From Strongylocentrotus purpuratus (taxonomy: Eukaryota > Echinodermata > Echinoidea > Camarodonta > Strongylocentrotidae), in contig NW_022145601.1 in assembly GCF_000002235.5 (NCBI RefSeq), positions 7,541,322 through 7,605,321 on the forward strand: a DNA stretch of 64,000 nt, read 5' to 3'. Below the pieces are notes generated by a model that ran no database searches, was not told where the DNA came from, and saw only the letters and a list, made by a program, of their open reading frames with translations. Of the stretch, positions 1 to 10,200 are shown in pieces (positions within the stretch are counted from its first letter, which is position 1; the number at the start of each line of letters is the position of its first letter). Both the position numbers and the translations under genes were made by a program.

Positions 1-27
1 CTCTCTCTCTCTCTTCTCTCTCTCTCA
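1..27. repeat. (CT)n microsatellite
   Basis: Plain CT dinucleotide run with one TT interruption, cut by the window edge. Confidence 0.95.
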
Positions 28-2950
28 TTGGGACTGAAAAAATATTGAATGTACTGGCACCCGATCACGTTTGCGCCCAAATCCTAAATAGTTTAACTTT
101 TTGCATATCCAATAGTTTTTAAAAGTAGTATTATTTTAGTTACCATTTCCCAGAATAAATTTGAACTGTTAGAGCCGGTCTAGATCACATAGATTTCCAT
201 TCTCTGTGAAGGTTGTAAAAGGATCGTTTTAAAAATAAATGAACATTTGAATGTACAAAGTATGAATTCTCTTGTAAGTTTGCTTAGTTATATCTGAAAA
301 AAATATTGTGTATTATTGATGTTCCATTGTTTCGTTGTGAAATTATATTTTTGTTGAATATTGATTAAACACCTAATTAGAGACAAAGAGAAAAACAATA
401 TTGATCGTTTTAATAATCATCTGAAGACCTACTTGTTCACTGTTAGTGTTAACCATCAAAGGGGTCCGGTAACTTTGTCTTAGATCCTTTAAAAAAAATC
501 CTTGATTTAGCTCATGCTGCAATGATAATTATAAACCTTTAGGTCATAAGTCAGGAACCCCATGACTATTACAGGCCGATCGCCTGTCTGATTACCAAGA
601 TATTTATGATTGGAAATCGAAATCAAATTTTGCGTTTGCCAAACGGTGTTCATAGCATTACAGTCTATCGGGAAAAACGAGTATGGTAGAACCGGTCACT
701 CAAAGGTTTTTTTTTTAACTTCTTCGAGGCACTTCTTGATTACTTTGAAGCGCAATTTTTTAGGGTCTCAATATATCACCATATCACAGACACTGAGAAC
801 AGTACACGTAGGGCCGTACATCTCAGATTGAACATTGTCAAACGATCCCTTTAATGAATAGGCCTATTTATAGTTCACAATTCAAGTCGTGTAGCATGAG
901 TCAATATTTCAAGTACCCACAAAGTTGCCCTTTTACGTGAAAAAAATGACCCCTTATTTTTCCCAATAACTATCCCTTCCCCCTTATCGTAAATGCCCTT
1001 TTACCTATGATTAATGACCTTATTTTAATCTGATAGGTGTTCTTTTTACTTTTGACAAGTGTTTTTTTTTCCCTTTGAAATAAGAGTCCTTTTTTAGGTG
1101 CGAGGGGGTACCCCCCTTAAAAAACCTCTTTGGGTATGTTTTATTCTTTTCTTTTCTTTTTTCTTTTTTCTTTTTTAGATCTTAAACTAATCAAATTACC
1201 TTGTCTTATGATATGGGTCTTTGGGGGAGAGAATGTTTTGATTTTAGTACACAAATAATTGCGGCTAAAAGATTTGACGTCTTGATTGCGTTTCCAATAC
1301 TGGTAAAGACCAGTATTGGAAACGCCCCAATTTCAAAAAATGAAATGGAAGCTCTCATTACCAATCATGTAAAAGAATATGTTTTGACTAATACATGATG
1401 ATAAAAAATTGCCGGGAAACCGCCTGCTAATTCATATATTTGGTAAATTTGTTTCTCTCATGGTCTGTGAGAGATATAGGGTAGTCCCATATACATCTTT
1501 CTGTGTATAGTGCTTGTAACTTTACGAAGAATGGGCCAAATTTCTTATCATTTTGATGATTCCAGAACCTTGCAGATGCTAGATGCTAGATGATCAACCT
1601 TTTCTGATCGATTCCACAACGTTTCTTTCACAATGCAATCGCATGACCATAACTGGTCTTTACCTTTAACTTAACGGTTGAATGGAAGGAGAATCATGTT
1701 AGCGTTTTTGCATTGTGTGTCCTGTTTTATGTGTTTTGATTGTATGCATTTGTGCTGTGCTAACTTTACTATTTTTGTTAGATATTTGTTTTCGTTCTAT
1801 GAAGATGTGTTTCTCTGTTTTCATTACGTCTGTTCCTCAAGTAGGGCGCACATCCAAGCTTTGTAAAACGAGGGGCACAAACCTAAAATTCAATCAATGA
1901 CAAACACGCACAAAAACTAGGGATTCGCGATGACAATAGTCAAAAAATCTCTGATAAGCAACAACAACAACAAATTTTAAGAAATCCATGAAAGAAATTA
2001 ACTATGAAAACAGAACAAGAAAAAATGGAACAAACAGAATAATTTTATCAAGTTTTCCAGGTTCCTTGTGGGTCGAAAATGTGAAAGGGGTGAGGATACA
2101 CTTTTCTATTATGCTCTTAGAATATGGCACGTTAAGGGGTATTTATGATGAGCTTCTGCTGTATCATTTTTTGAAAATATGTCTCCTGTGTAAAAAGAAA
2201 AAAAGAAAAAAGAACAGACAAAAAAGAATGCATCATGAAATTGAATTAACATACTTACATACACCTTTCTGGAAAAAAGAATATGGCACGTTGATTTAAA
2301 AGGTACGCATGCCGATTATGCCCAACCCCCCCCCCCCCCAAAAAAAAACCGGCTTTGCGTCAAGTGCTCCAATAACATGCCGTCCGTTGTTTCCGTACAT
2401 GTTCCGGGGGTCGCTGGAGAGTATAGCATGATACCTATTGTCAAAAAGGAGTTGCATAACCCGTCTATGGCCCCTTCATAGATACAATTATGGCGTACGA
2501 CAATACAAATGAAGAAAAAAATGTTTCCCCAATTGTTTTCATTTGTCCCCCTATCAAAAATTATATCCCAAAATGCCCCCAAAATAAAACTTGATACTTT
2601 TTTTTCCTTCCTAATCTTATGAGTTTTTTTTTCTTTCTTCTCGGAATTGTCACACCATAAGTTTACTTTTAGCTTTACATTTTTTTATTTAAACATATTT
2701 GTCTTCATTTTCCTTTTAAAAATGTTCGCTAAACTATTCAACTTTTAGTGAAATAATGGAAAGACCTATCTCAAAGTGCTTAAAATATTATAAGAAAACT
2801 TTGGCAAATGAAATTATCGCTTTGTATTTTAAAAGCAAATTGTTCTTTATAATTTACTTTTATGTGTATTCCATAACAGCACTCGTAGATACCATAATTA
2901 ATATTTTTCAAAATACTTTAAAACTTGTTAACAAATATTCAAAGAACTGA
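28..2950. other. intergenic, no gene recognised
   Basis: AT-rich sequence with frequent stops in all frames. It contains low-complexity T-rich and C/T-rich stretches around 900-1170, a 17-bp perfect inverted repeat near 1300, and a C run followed by an A run at 2327-2348. The open frames of 60-100 codons look like chance: they lack domain motifs and biased codon use. Confidence 0.6.
1288..1325. repeat. perfect inverted repeat (fold-back)
   Basis: Arms at 1288-1304 and 1309-1325 are exact reverse complements (GCGTTTCCAATACTGGT) around a 4-nt loop. No flanking transposon ends are visible, so a small fold-back duplication is the simplest reading. Confidence 0.85.
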
Positions 2951-2953
2951 TCC

Positions 2954-3674
2954 AAGCGCGTAGCCAGGATTTCATTTTAAGGGGGGCGGTAGTGAGCACG
3001 CAAAGCGTGCGAATCACTTAAAGAGCGCGCGAAGCGCGCTCCCTAGGGGGGGTGGGTGCAGGGAGGGGGGAGTTTCCCCCCCTCCCGCGCGAAGCGCGGA
3101 AGCTTTGAAAGAAGACGATTCGTTGTACCTTTCTCGACTCATAATCCTTGTCTGAATTCAGTCCCTCCCCTCTCTCGCGCGAAGCTTTGACGTTTCATTA
3201 AATTATTAGAGAAAGAAGACGATTCGTTGTACCTCTCTCGACTCTTAATCCTTATCTGTATTCAGTCCCTCCCCTCTCTCACGCGAAGCTTTGACGTTTC
3301 ATTAAATTATTAGAGAAAGAAGACGATTCGTTGTACCTTTCTCGACTCTTAATCCTTGTCTGAATTCTGTCCCCCCCCCCCCCCCTCTCGCGCGAAGCTT
3401 TGACGTTTCATTAAATTATTAGAGAAAGAAGACGATTCGTTGTATCTTTCCCGACTCATATTTCTTAATTTGAACTCAGTTTCCCCCTTCCCGCGCGAAG
3501 CGCGGAAGCTTTGACGATTCATTATAACGTTCTCGACTCCTTTTCCCTTTTTCTTCCTACGTCCTCTTTCTTTTTTTTTCTTCTCTTTCTCTCTCTTTTT
3601 TTTTTGGCCGGCGTTTTGAGTGGGGGGGGGGGGGCGACCGCCCCCACCGCCCCCCCCCCCCTGGCTACGCGCCT
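2954..3674. mobile_element. non-autonomous DNA element with AGGCGCGTAGCCAGG ends
   Basis: The left end reads AAGCGCGTAGCCAGG (2954-2968). The right end (3660-3674) is the reverse complement of AGGCGCGTAGCCAGG, giving 15-bp terminal inverted repeats with one mismatch. G-rich sequence lies just inside the left end and a G/C-rich tract just inside the right end. The interior has no coding capacity and carries CGCGAAGCGCG-type palindromes plus a tandem array. Ends of this kind are widespread in marine invertebrate genomes. The superfamily is not assigned because no clear target-site duplication is visible. Confidence 0.7.
3101..3520. repeat. tandem repeat, about 104-bp unit, 3-4 copies
   Basis: The landmark GAAGACGATTCGTTGTA recurs at 3111, 3215, 3319 and 3428, a period of 104, 104 and 109 bp. 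The last interval is longer because of an expanded C run. Each unit also holds a CGCGAAGCTTTGACG motif and a TTCATTAAATTATTAGAG stretch. The array lies inside the inverted-repeat element at 2954-3674. Confidence 0.9.
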
Positions 3675-4081
3675 GTTCATCAGGGTCATTCTGTAAAGTC
3701 GTTGATCTCTACGATGTTTCATAGAGATTGGTGATAGAACTCATAAAAGAAATGCGTGACACCTTTTTTTCACTGTTTTCACCAAGAGATGGCGCTCATT
3801 CAAAATGTTGAAACGGAAAGACTTTCTTCCCATAGCCACTTTTTCACATGAAAGTCGCATTATATTCATAGAGAAATAAATAGAGAAAGTGAAAATAAGA
3901 GAGAGGGAGAAAGAGGAGGTGGTTTCCATCTCTCTTTCTCTTGATTTCCATCTCTCTTATCTTTTAACATTTTTCTTTCTATTTACCTAAGATTATTATC
4001 TGTTCTCGATATAGCAACTTGTATTTGGGGGGAAAGGTGGCTGTGGGAAGAAAATAGGAAATATATACAGTATAGGCTTAA

Positions 4082-4575
4082 GGCCTAACATAAAAACTTG
4101 TTGTATTGCCCTTTGAGACCGACCCAAATATCTGGAAATGTACGGTCGGCATTTTTTTTTATTTTTTATTTTTTAATGAGTAAAAAAATATGTATTTTGT
4201 TTGACTTAGGATATCCATAAAATCAAATTATTCCAAACAATCTTCACAATGCTAGCAAGTTTTGCAGATAGTTGAAAACCAACTTCGTCAGCAGGAAAGC
4301 ACAGAGTGTTGTCTCAACACAACATTGCAAATAATGTATTATTTATGAGGTGAAAATATATGAATGGAATGATGACTCTGAAACTCATGTATTAAAGCAT
4401 AAAAAACTGAGAAATATCAGCCAAAAAAGGGCGGGAAAAAAAAACATTCAAAGCTGAAAATATCGGCCCAAAGAGGGCGACAAAAAAAAAAGTTTCAAAA
4501 AACAAAAATCTTTTCCGACCGACCGACCCATGTTTTGGCACCCAAGGGCAATACAACAAGTTTTTATTTTAGGCC
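4082..4575. mobile_element. PIF/Harbinger-like MITE in U4 spacer
   Basis: Terminal inverted repeats read GGCCTAACATAAAAACTTG on the left and GGCCTAAAATAAAAACTTG on the right (reverse complement), and similarity continues inward for about 40 bp. The trinucleotide TAA flanks both ends (4079-4081 and 4576-4578). Related spacers without the insert read ATAGGCTTACGGTTGC (near 8855) and ATAGGCTAACGG (near 6779), which are effectively empty sites. A 3-bp TWA duplication is the hallmark of PIF/Harbinger elements. There is no transposase frame. Confidence 0.8.
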
Positions 4576-4959
4576 TAAGGTTGCAGCATGTAAGCAGCAT
4601 CTAAACATTTTGAATGAGCGCCACCTCTTGGTGAAATTGTAAAAATGTAACCTGCATCTCTGTGATGAGTTTTACCATCTTAGGGCTCAGTGGTTTAACT
4701 GTGATGACGCTCTGGGAAGAAAAGGAAGAAGGAAAACAGGAGGAGGAGGAGAAGGAGGAAGAAGAAGGACAAAAGAGGAGAAGGTAAGAAGGAGAAAAAA
4801 AGAAAAGGAGGAGGAACAAGTAAAAAATGGAGTGGGCCTAGGTGAAAAAAGGTTAATAAAGGAGGCCCAGGAGGAGAAGGACAAGATGAAGAAGAAAATG
4901 TTGAAGACGAAATAGAAGGTAGAAGAAGAAGCTGAAATCTTTCTTTTCATTTCGTTTTG

Positions 4960-4995
4960 AAGATCTCCATGGATATCTGGAGATCTGGAAAAATA
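4960..4995 (-). pseudogene. U4 snRNA remnant, 3' stem-loop only
   Basis: Only the 3' end of U4 remains (terminal stem-loop with a short internal duplication, plus the Sm-site T run). About 110 nt of the body are missing and replaced by a short (GAATT)n stretch. A 3' box (AAAGAAAGA on the minus strand, 4938-4946) lies on one side. A complete PSE (5061-5070) and octamer (5294-5301) survive on the other, so this was a normal gene that lost its body. Confidence 0.85.
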
Positions 4996-5010
4996 GAATT
5001 GAATTGAATT

Positions 5011-5301
5011 GAAAAATTGAAGAATCTCAATGATTACTAAGGCTTACATTGTAAATTGTTGTAATGGTGAGATATACAATTAAATGTTGTATTTTATTAG
5101 CATTGATAACAAATTAAATATTTATAGGTGTACTTGTTAAACTGTATTAAAAGAAGCACACAAATTGAACTAATATACACAGTGTACTCATTTTTGCTAT
5201 TTGGGGCGTTGTTACTTAAAATAGTGCATTTTAGAGTAAAAACTTTCTAATTGACCAACCCTACCTCGCTCACTGAAGAATATCCCATTGAGAATTTGCA
5301 T
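5011..5301 (-). promoter_or_regulatory. snRNA promoter of the broken U4 copy
   Basis: The PSE-like TCACCATTAC is at 5061-5070 and the octamer ATGCAAAT at 5294-5301 (minus-strand readings). Both match those of the intact copies. The expected start would fall near 5010, where no U4 body remains. Confidence 0.75.
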
Positions 5302-5696
5302 AAATAATAACTTATTTGAATGACAATATGACTGTTCCATGATTTCTGGTTGTCCCATATCCCTGAGTTCACTTAAAGTTATTGGCATATTGGGTATGTC
5401 CCTTTCAAACCAAATGAAGAGCATATTTTAGAGACAGAAAAATTGTACTAATTTATGAAAGAAACAAGACATTTTGTATATTTTCGTGTTTTTGTCTTTC
5501 TTTGCTCCAAAATTGCTCTGGCAATGAAAGGAGCAAGTTATTGAAGTTAAATAATTATTATGGACAGACATAAAAAAAAGAGATAGAGGAGATAAATAAT
5601 TGATAAATAATATCATATAATAAATTTAAATTTCCTCTATATAAGACGAAGATGGAGAGAAGAAGGAGGAGGAAGGAGAAGAGGAGGAGGAAAGGA

Positions 5697-5717
5697 AGAA
5701 GGAAGAAGAAGAAGAAG

Positions 5718-5749
<32 letters not shown>

Positions 5750-5807
5750 GAAGAAGAAGAAGAAGAGGAAGAAGAAGAAGGAGGAGGAAGGAGAAGAAGA
5801 AGAAGAA

Positions 5808-5838
<31 letters not shown>

Positions 5839-5882
5839 GAGAAGAAGAAGAAGAAGAAGAAGAAGGAGGAGGAGAAGAAGAA

Positions 5883-5937
<55 letters not shown>

Positions 5938-5995
5938 GAGAAGAAGAAGAAGAAGAAGTAGAAGAAGAAGAAGAAGGAGAAGGAGGAGAAGAAGA
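5697..5995 (+). repeat. long (GAA)n polypurine tract
   Basis: About 300 bp of GAA with GGA and TAG interruptions, between the gamma block and U4 copy A. In the direction of U4 transcription it is a downstream CTT-rich pyrimidine tract. The minus-strand Leu/Ser-rich open frame across it is a by-product of the repeat. Confidence 0.95.
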
Positions 5996-6134
5996 AGAAG
6001 GGAAAGAAAAAGGAGTAGGTGGAGAAGAAGAAAAAAGAAATAGAAGGAGGAAGAGAAGAAGAAGAAGAAAAAGAAAAGGAGATGAAGAGATAGAAGAAGG
6101 TGCACCAGATATCTTTCTTTTAGTTTCGTTTTTA

Positions 6135-6278
6135 AGATCTCCATGGAGATCTGGAAAAATTGCTACAGCCGACGGTATTTCACGTCGTCAGAGCGGGGTA
6201 TTGGGATAAGTTTTCAACTAGCAATAATCGCGCCTCGGATAAACCTCATTGGCTACGATACTGCCTCTGCGCAAAGAT
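6135..6278 (-). ncRNA. U4: U4 spliceosomal snRNA, copy A
   Basis: U4 pairs with U6 in the U4/U6.U5 tri-snRNP and keeps U6 inactive until spliceosome activation. Read on the minus strand, the 144-nt gene matches the animal U4 consensus from end to end. Nt 1-16 (ATCTTTGCGCAGAGGC) form the stem II partner of U6. Nt 20-53 form the 5' stem-loop with the k-turn (CCAATGAGG ... CCGAGG) that binds the 15.5K/SNU13 protein. ATTGCTA near nt 54-60 is the stem I partner. A central stem-loop follows (GACG/CGTC arms), then the Sm site AATTTTT (nt 118-124) and a terminal hairpin with a perfect 7-bp stem (AGATCTC/GAGATCT). The Sm site is followed by CC rather than the usual G. A 3'-box-like AAAGAAAGA lies 15 nt past the end (6112-6120). 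Ends are set by alignment from memory to vertebrate U4 and may be off by 1-2 nt. Confidence 0.97.
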
Positions 6279-6556
6279 ATCTTTGGAAAGTATCTCAATG
6301 ATTACTAAGGCTTTCATTGTAACTTGTCGTAATGGTGAGATGAACATCGAGATGTCTTATAATATTAGCTTTAATAATACATTGAATAATTCTGAACATG
6401 TTAAACTGTATCAAAAGTAGCATACAACTAATATACAAATTGTACTCATAATTTATTCATTTTGGGCTTAGAATAATGCTTTTAAAATTTAAAAAAACTT
6501 TCATATTTTCCAACCCTACCTCGCTCACTGAAGAATATCCTATTGAGAATTTGCAT
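6279..6556 (-). promoter_or_regulatory. U4 copy A promoter (PSE and octamer DSE)
   Basis: The minus strand reads CTCACCATTACGACAAG around 6329-6338. Its core TCACCATTAC fits the vertebrate PSE start TCACCNTNAC and lies at -51 to -60, the normal PSE position. The octamer ATGCAAAT (6549-6556, about -271 to -278) is in the usual place of a distal sequence element. About 75 bp next to the start is well conserved among all copies. Confidence 0.88.
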
Positions 6557-7272
6557 ATATAATAACTTATTTGAATGACAATAGGACTGTTCCATGATCT
6601 TCTGATTGTCCCATATCACTGAGTTCACCTGACTTCAACTAATGTATATTGAGGTATGTCTCTTTCCATATATCTTTCTCTTAATATCAATTTTCTTTCT
6701 ATTTACCTAAGATTATTATCTGTGCTCAATATATCAACTTGTATTTGGAAGAAAAAGTGGATGTGGCAAGAATTCATTATAGGCTAACGGTACGCAGCAT
6801 CTAAACTAAAGTAGGTTAAGTTTTTAAACGTTCTGAATGAGCGCCACCTCTTGGTGAAATCGTAAAAAATGTAACTTGTAAGAAAAGAAGAAAATAAATT
6901 CTCTGTGATGAGTTTTACCGTCTTAGTGTTCAATGGTTCAACTGTGATGTGGCTCTGGGAAGAAAAGGAAGAAAAAGAATAGGAGATATAAGAGGAGAAA
7001 TTGAAGAAGAAGAAGATAGAAGGAAGGAGGAAGGAGGACAACATGAAAAAGAAGAAGTTGAATCCGAAAAAGGAGGAGGAGAAGAAGAAGTCAGATAGGG
7101 AGGAGGAACAAAAACAAAAGGAGTATGTGAAAAGGATAAGAAGAAAGAGGGGGAGAACAAGGACAAGGTGAAGAAGAAAAAGTTGAAGACGAAATGGGAA
7201 GTATAGCAAGAAGAAGAAAAAGAAGGAGAACGAGAAGAAGAAGCTGAAATCTTTCTTTTCATTGGTATTATA

Positions 7273-7416
7273 AGATCTCCATGGAGATCTGGAAAAATTG
7301 CTACAGCCGACGGTATTTCACGTCGTCAGAGCGGGGTATTGGGATAAGTTTTCAACTAGCAATAATCGCGCCTCGGATAAACCTCATTGGCTACGATACT
7401 GCCTCTGCGCAAAGAT
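7273..7416 (-). ncRNA. U4: U4 spliceosomal snRNA, copy B
   Basis: Identical over all 144 nt to copies A, C and E by eye, although the flanks differ at many positions. It therefore keeps every U4 landmark: U6-pairing segments, k-turn 5' stem-loop, Sm site AATTTTT and terminal hairpin. The 3'-box-like AAAGAAAGA is at 7250-7258, 15 nt downstream. It is the first gene of dimeric unit 2 and is followed by a GA-rich tract toward lower coordinates. Identity of the body against diverged flanks indicates selection or gene conversion, so this copy is probably functional. Confidence 0.97.
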
Positions 7417-7702
7417 ACCTTTGAATGAAATCTCAATGAATACCAAGGCTTACATTGTAACGTGTTGTAATGGTGAGATAAACATCGAAATGTCTTATAA
7501 TATTAGCTTTTATAATAAATTGAATAGTTCTAAATAAACATATTCAATTTTATCAAGAGTAGCATACAAGGTGAACAAATATATACTAATTGTACACATG
7601 ATTTTGTTGCTGCTGCTTAGAAAAGTGCATTTTAGATTAAAAACTTGCAAATTGACCAACCCTACCTCGCTCACTGAAGAATATTCCATTTAGAATTTGC
7701 AT
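7417..7702 (-). promoter_or_regulatory. U4 copy B promoter (PSE and octamer DSE)
   Basis: PSE core TCACCATTAC lies at 7467-7476 (-51 to -60) and the octamer ATGCAAAT at 7695-7702 (about -279 to -286), both on the minus strand. Spacing to the start is the same as in the other copies. Confidence 0.88.
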
Positions 7703-8072
7703 AAATAATAACTTATTTGAATGACAATTTGACTGTTCCATCATTTTCTGGTTGTCCCGTATCCCTGAGTTTATTTCATCAAGTAATTTGCATATTGGGT
7801 ATGTCCCTTTCAAACTAAATGAAGAGCATATTTTAGAGACAGAAACACATGTTTTTAAAAAAAAATGATAATAAGAAACGAGACATTTAGTACATTTTCG
7901 TGTTTTTGTCTTTCTTTGCTCCAAAATTGCTCTGGCAATGAAAGGAGAATAATTTAATAAATTAAATAATCATTATATGGACATTAGACATGCAAGAAAA
8001 GATAGAAGAGATAAATAATTAATAAATGATGTCATATAATAACTTATAACTATAATTTCCTCTACATTAGAC

Positions 8073-8160
8073 GAAGAAGAAGAAGAAGAAGAAGAAGAAG
8101 AAAAAAGAAGAAGAAGAAGAAGAAAAAAAAAGAAAGAAAGAAATAGTAGTAGAAGAAGAG
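8073..8160 (+). repeat. (GAA)n purine tract downstream of U4 copy C
   Basis: GAA/A-rich tract of about 90 bp just past the 3' box of copy C. It is the counterpart of the much longer tract beside copy A. Confidence 0.9.
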
Positions 8161-8193
8161 GAAGCAGTCATCTTTCTTTTAACTTTATTTTTA

Positions 8194-8337
8194 AGATCTC
8201 CATGGAGATCTGGAAAAATTGCTACAGCCGACGGTATTTCACGTCGTCAGAGCGGGGTATTGGGATAAGTTTTCAACTAGCAATAATCGCGCCTCGGATA
8301 AACCTCATTGGCTACGATACTGCCTCTGCGCAAAGAT
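8194..8337 (-). ncRNA. U4: U4 spliceosomal snRNA, copy C
   Basis: Full-length U4 with the same 144-nt sequence as copies A, B and E. The 3'-box-like AAAGAAAGA is at 8171-8179, preceded on the minus strand by AGTTA, which makes this copy closest to the vertebrate 3'-box consensus GTTTN0-3AAARNNAGA. It is the second gene of dimeric unit 2. Beyond its promoter and beta block, toward higher coordinates, lies the Tx1/L1-type LINE, inserted in the opposite orientation. Confidence 0.97.
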
Positions 8338-8625
8338 AACTTTGGATAGAATCTCAATGATAACCAAGGCTTACATTGTAATTTCTTGTAATGGTGAGAT
8401 GAACATCGAGATGTCCTATAATATTAGCTTTTATAATAAATTAAATAATTTCAAATGAACATATTGAACTGTATTAAGAGTAGCATACAAGTTGAAATAA
8501 TATACTAATATAGTACACATGATTTTGTTTGGTTGTTGCTTAGAAAAGTGCATTTTAGAGTAAAAACTTTCAAATTGACGAACACTACCTCGCTCACTGA
8601 AGAATATCCCATTGAGAATTTGCAT
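8338..8625 (-). promoter_or_regulatory. U4 copy C promoter (PSE and octamer DSE)
   Basis: PSE core TCACCATTAC at 8388-8397 (-51 to -60); octamer ATGCAAAT at 8618-8625 (about -281 to -288). The block ATCTCAATGATAACCAAGG between PSE and start is shared with the other copies. Confidence 0.88.
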
Positions 8626-8945
8626 AAAATCCCATAAATAATAACTTATTTGAATGACAATATGACTGTTCCATTATTTTCTGGTTGTCCCATATCCCTG
8701 AGTTCACTTCAAGTAAGGTATATTGAGGTATGTCTCTATCCATATCTCTTTCAATTTTTCTTTCTATTTACCTAAGGTCATTATCTGTGCTCGATATATC
8801 AACTTGTATTTGGAAAAAGGTGGTTGTTGGAAGAAAGTATGTTTTATATACATAGGCTTACGGTTGCAACATATAAGCAGCATCCAAACTATGATATATA
8901 TATATATATAAAAACACTTTTTTGCCTTTATTCATATTTTTTTTT

Positions 8946-10200
8946 TAAAGAATGGTGTGATAAAGGTATTCGATTTTTATACGATTTATTAGATGACCAA
9001 GGACACATCTTAGCAAGAGAAGAGTGTGAAAAAAAGTTTTCAATCAAAATACAGTTTCTTCATTATTATGCACTCTGTCAAATAATTAAATGCAAATACA
9101 AGTCCCAATTGGAAAGTTGTAATATGAAGGTGAATGGACTATTGTGCCCTGCATATATTTCATGCTTGTTGAAAGATGAAAAAGGATGTAGACATATTTA
9201 TCAAATTATGTTAAAAGAAAAGGATGAACATTTGAATAAATTATGTAATAGATGGCATGCAGATGGTGTATTATTTGATGATAAATATATGCAATATTAT
9301 TTCAGGGTTATGTTTCGCTGTACAACGCATACAACAGTTCGGTACTTTCAGTACAGACTTCTGAATAAGATACTATATTTGAATAAAGATCTTGTGAAAA
9401 TTAACATAATTTTAAATAAGAACTGTTCCCTTTGTGGAAGAGAAGAAGAAGATATGGTACACTTTTTTTACTCCTGTAACGTGACCAAATTGATTTGGAG
9501 TTGTTTGACTGATTGGTTAACTATTGTAACACGCTGTAGAATAAAACTGTCCTTAATACATGTTTTGTTAGGTTTCATTGAAAAAAGAAATGATGCTTTA
9601 AACTGTATAATAATTTGGACTAAACAACAATTATATATTTACATATACAAAATGATAAAGAGGAACATAATTGTTCTTACACTATAAACATAGTGTATTG
9701 TCGTATACATTATAAACACAGGCATATTTCAAAAATATTTGTCATAAGTACTCAAAGTAATAATAATGCATATTCAATAAAATGTTTTTTAAAAATTTGT
9801 AACAAACCTGCACTTTGGGATGATTTTTTTTATAGATTTTTCAAAATAGAAAAAGGTAAACGGTGATGGTAATACTTTACATTAATATTGTCGTATACAA
9901 CATTATGAAAAGGAACATTTTTTTTACAGTATAAACATATCTTCTTTGCAAATTAATTAGTCCAAAGGTAAATTGTATAAATTAAACAATCTGAATAAAT
10001 CTTTTCTTATATAAACAAAACACGTAAGGTGAAGGTACTGCTTCATAACCCATAATAAACCAATTTGTTATATTTACATAGAATGACATGGTGCATTTTG
10101 TTAAATTCCTAGATTTTATTATGAGGGTCTTTTATCAGTGGAGGTCTGTAACTATACTGTTGTAAACTTGTAATTAAACAAATCATAATTATGTTTGTAA
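8946..10200 (+). mobile_element. 5'-truncated Tx1/L1-type LINE
   Basis: The element begins inside the C-terminal part of ORF2 and runs through a roughly 500-bp 3' UTR. It sits between a beta block (ending near 8890, then AT-rich sequence) and an alpha block (from 10203), positions that adjoin directly in units without it. It is antisense to the U4 genes. A second copy of its 3' UTR at 11885-12405 shares the same left and right junctions, so one insertion was copied with its host unit. The Tx1 clade includes target-specific families, among them U2-snRNA-specific Keno. Whether this element targets U4 spacers cannot be judged from one insertion. Confidence 0.8.
8947..9687 (+). CDS. LINE ORF2 C-terminal fragment (zf-RVT domain)
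   Basis: About 246 codons stay open to a stop at 9685-9687. The protein begins near KEWCDKGIRFLYDLLDD, typical of the connection region after the reverse transcriptase in L1/Tx1 ORF2 proteins. RYFQYRLLNKIL then leads into a zinc-binding motif CSLCG-x7-H-x4-C (CxxC, H and C ligands in zf-RVT order) followed by KLIW. The endonuclease and catalytic RT core are absent because the copy is 5'-truncated. No start codon is meaningful here. The intact frame suggests a fairly young insertion. It is a dead transposon fragment, not a host gene. Confidence 0.82.
   Translation, partial: KEWCDKGIRFLYDLLDDQGHILAREECEKKFSIKIQFLHYYALCQIIKCKYKSQLESCNMKVNGLLCPAYISCLLKDEKGCRHIYQIMLKEKDEHLNKLCNRWHADGVLFDDKYMQYYFRVMFRCTTHTTVRYFQYRLLNKILYLNKDLVKINIILNKNCSLCGREEEDMVHFFYSCNVTKLIWSCLTDWLTIVTRCRIKLSLIHVLLGFIEKRNDALNCIIIWTKQQLYIYIYKMIKRNIIVLTL

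Larger units (their letters stand above)
4600..6805 (-). repeat. U4 dimeric unit 1
   Basis: Order on the plus strand: alpha block, purine tract, broken U4 (4960-4995) with intact promoter, gamma block, long GAA tract, U4 copy A (6135-6278) with promoter, beta block. This is the template arrangement from which the others depart. Confidence 0.75.

Noticed and set aside
3101-3430. CRISPR-like regular repeats
   Set aside because: The 104-bp units are contiguous tandem copies with no unique spacers, in animal DNA, inside an inverted-repeat element.
5626-6144. 172-codon Leu/Ser-rich minus-strand frame
   Set aside because: Translation of a (GAA)n tract; low complexity, no initiation context, and it runs into a U4 3' end.
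6160-6420. Five repeated plus-strand open frames beginning MLQPTVFHVVRAGY (6160, 7298, 8219, 10796, 13058), which look like a conserved protein family
   Set aside because: They are the antisense of U4 snRNA. Conservation stops at the RNA ends, and the frame has no reason to exist apart from the RNA's constraint.
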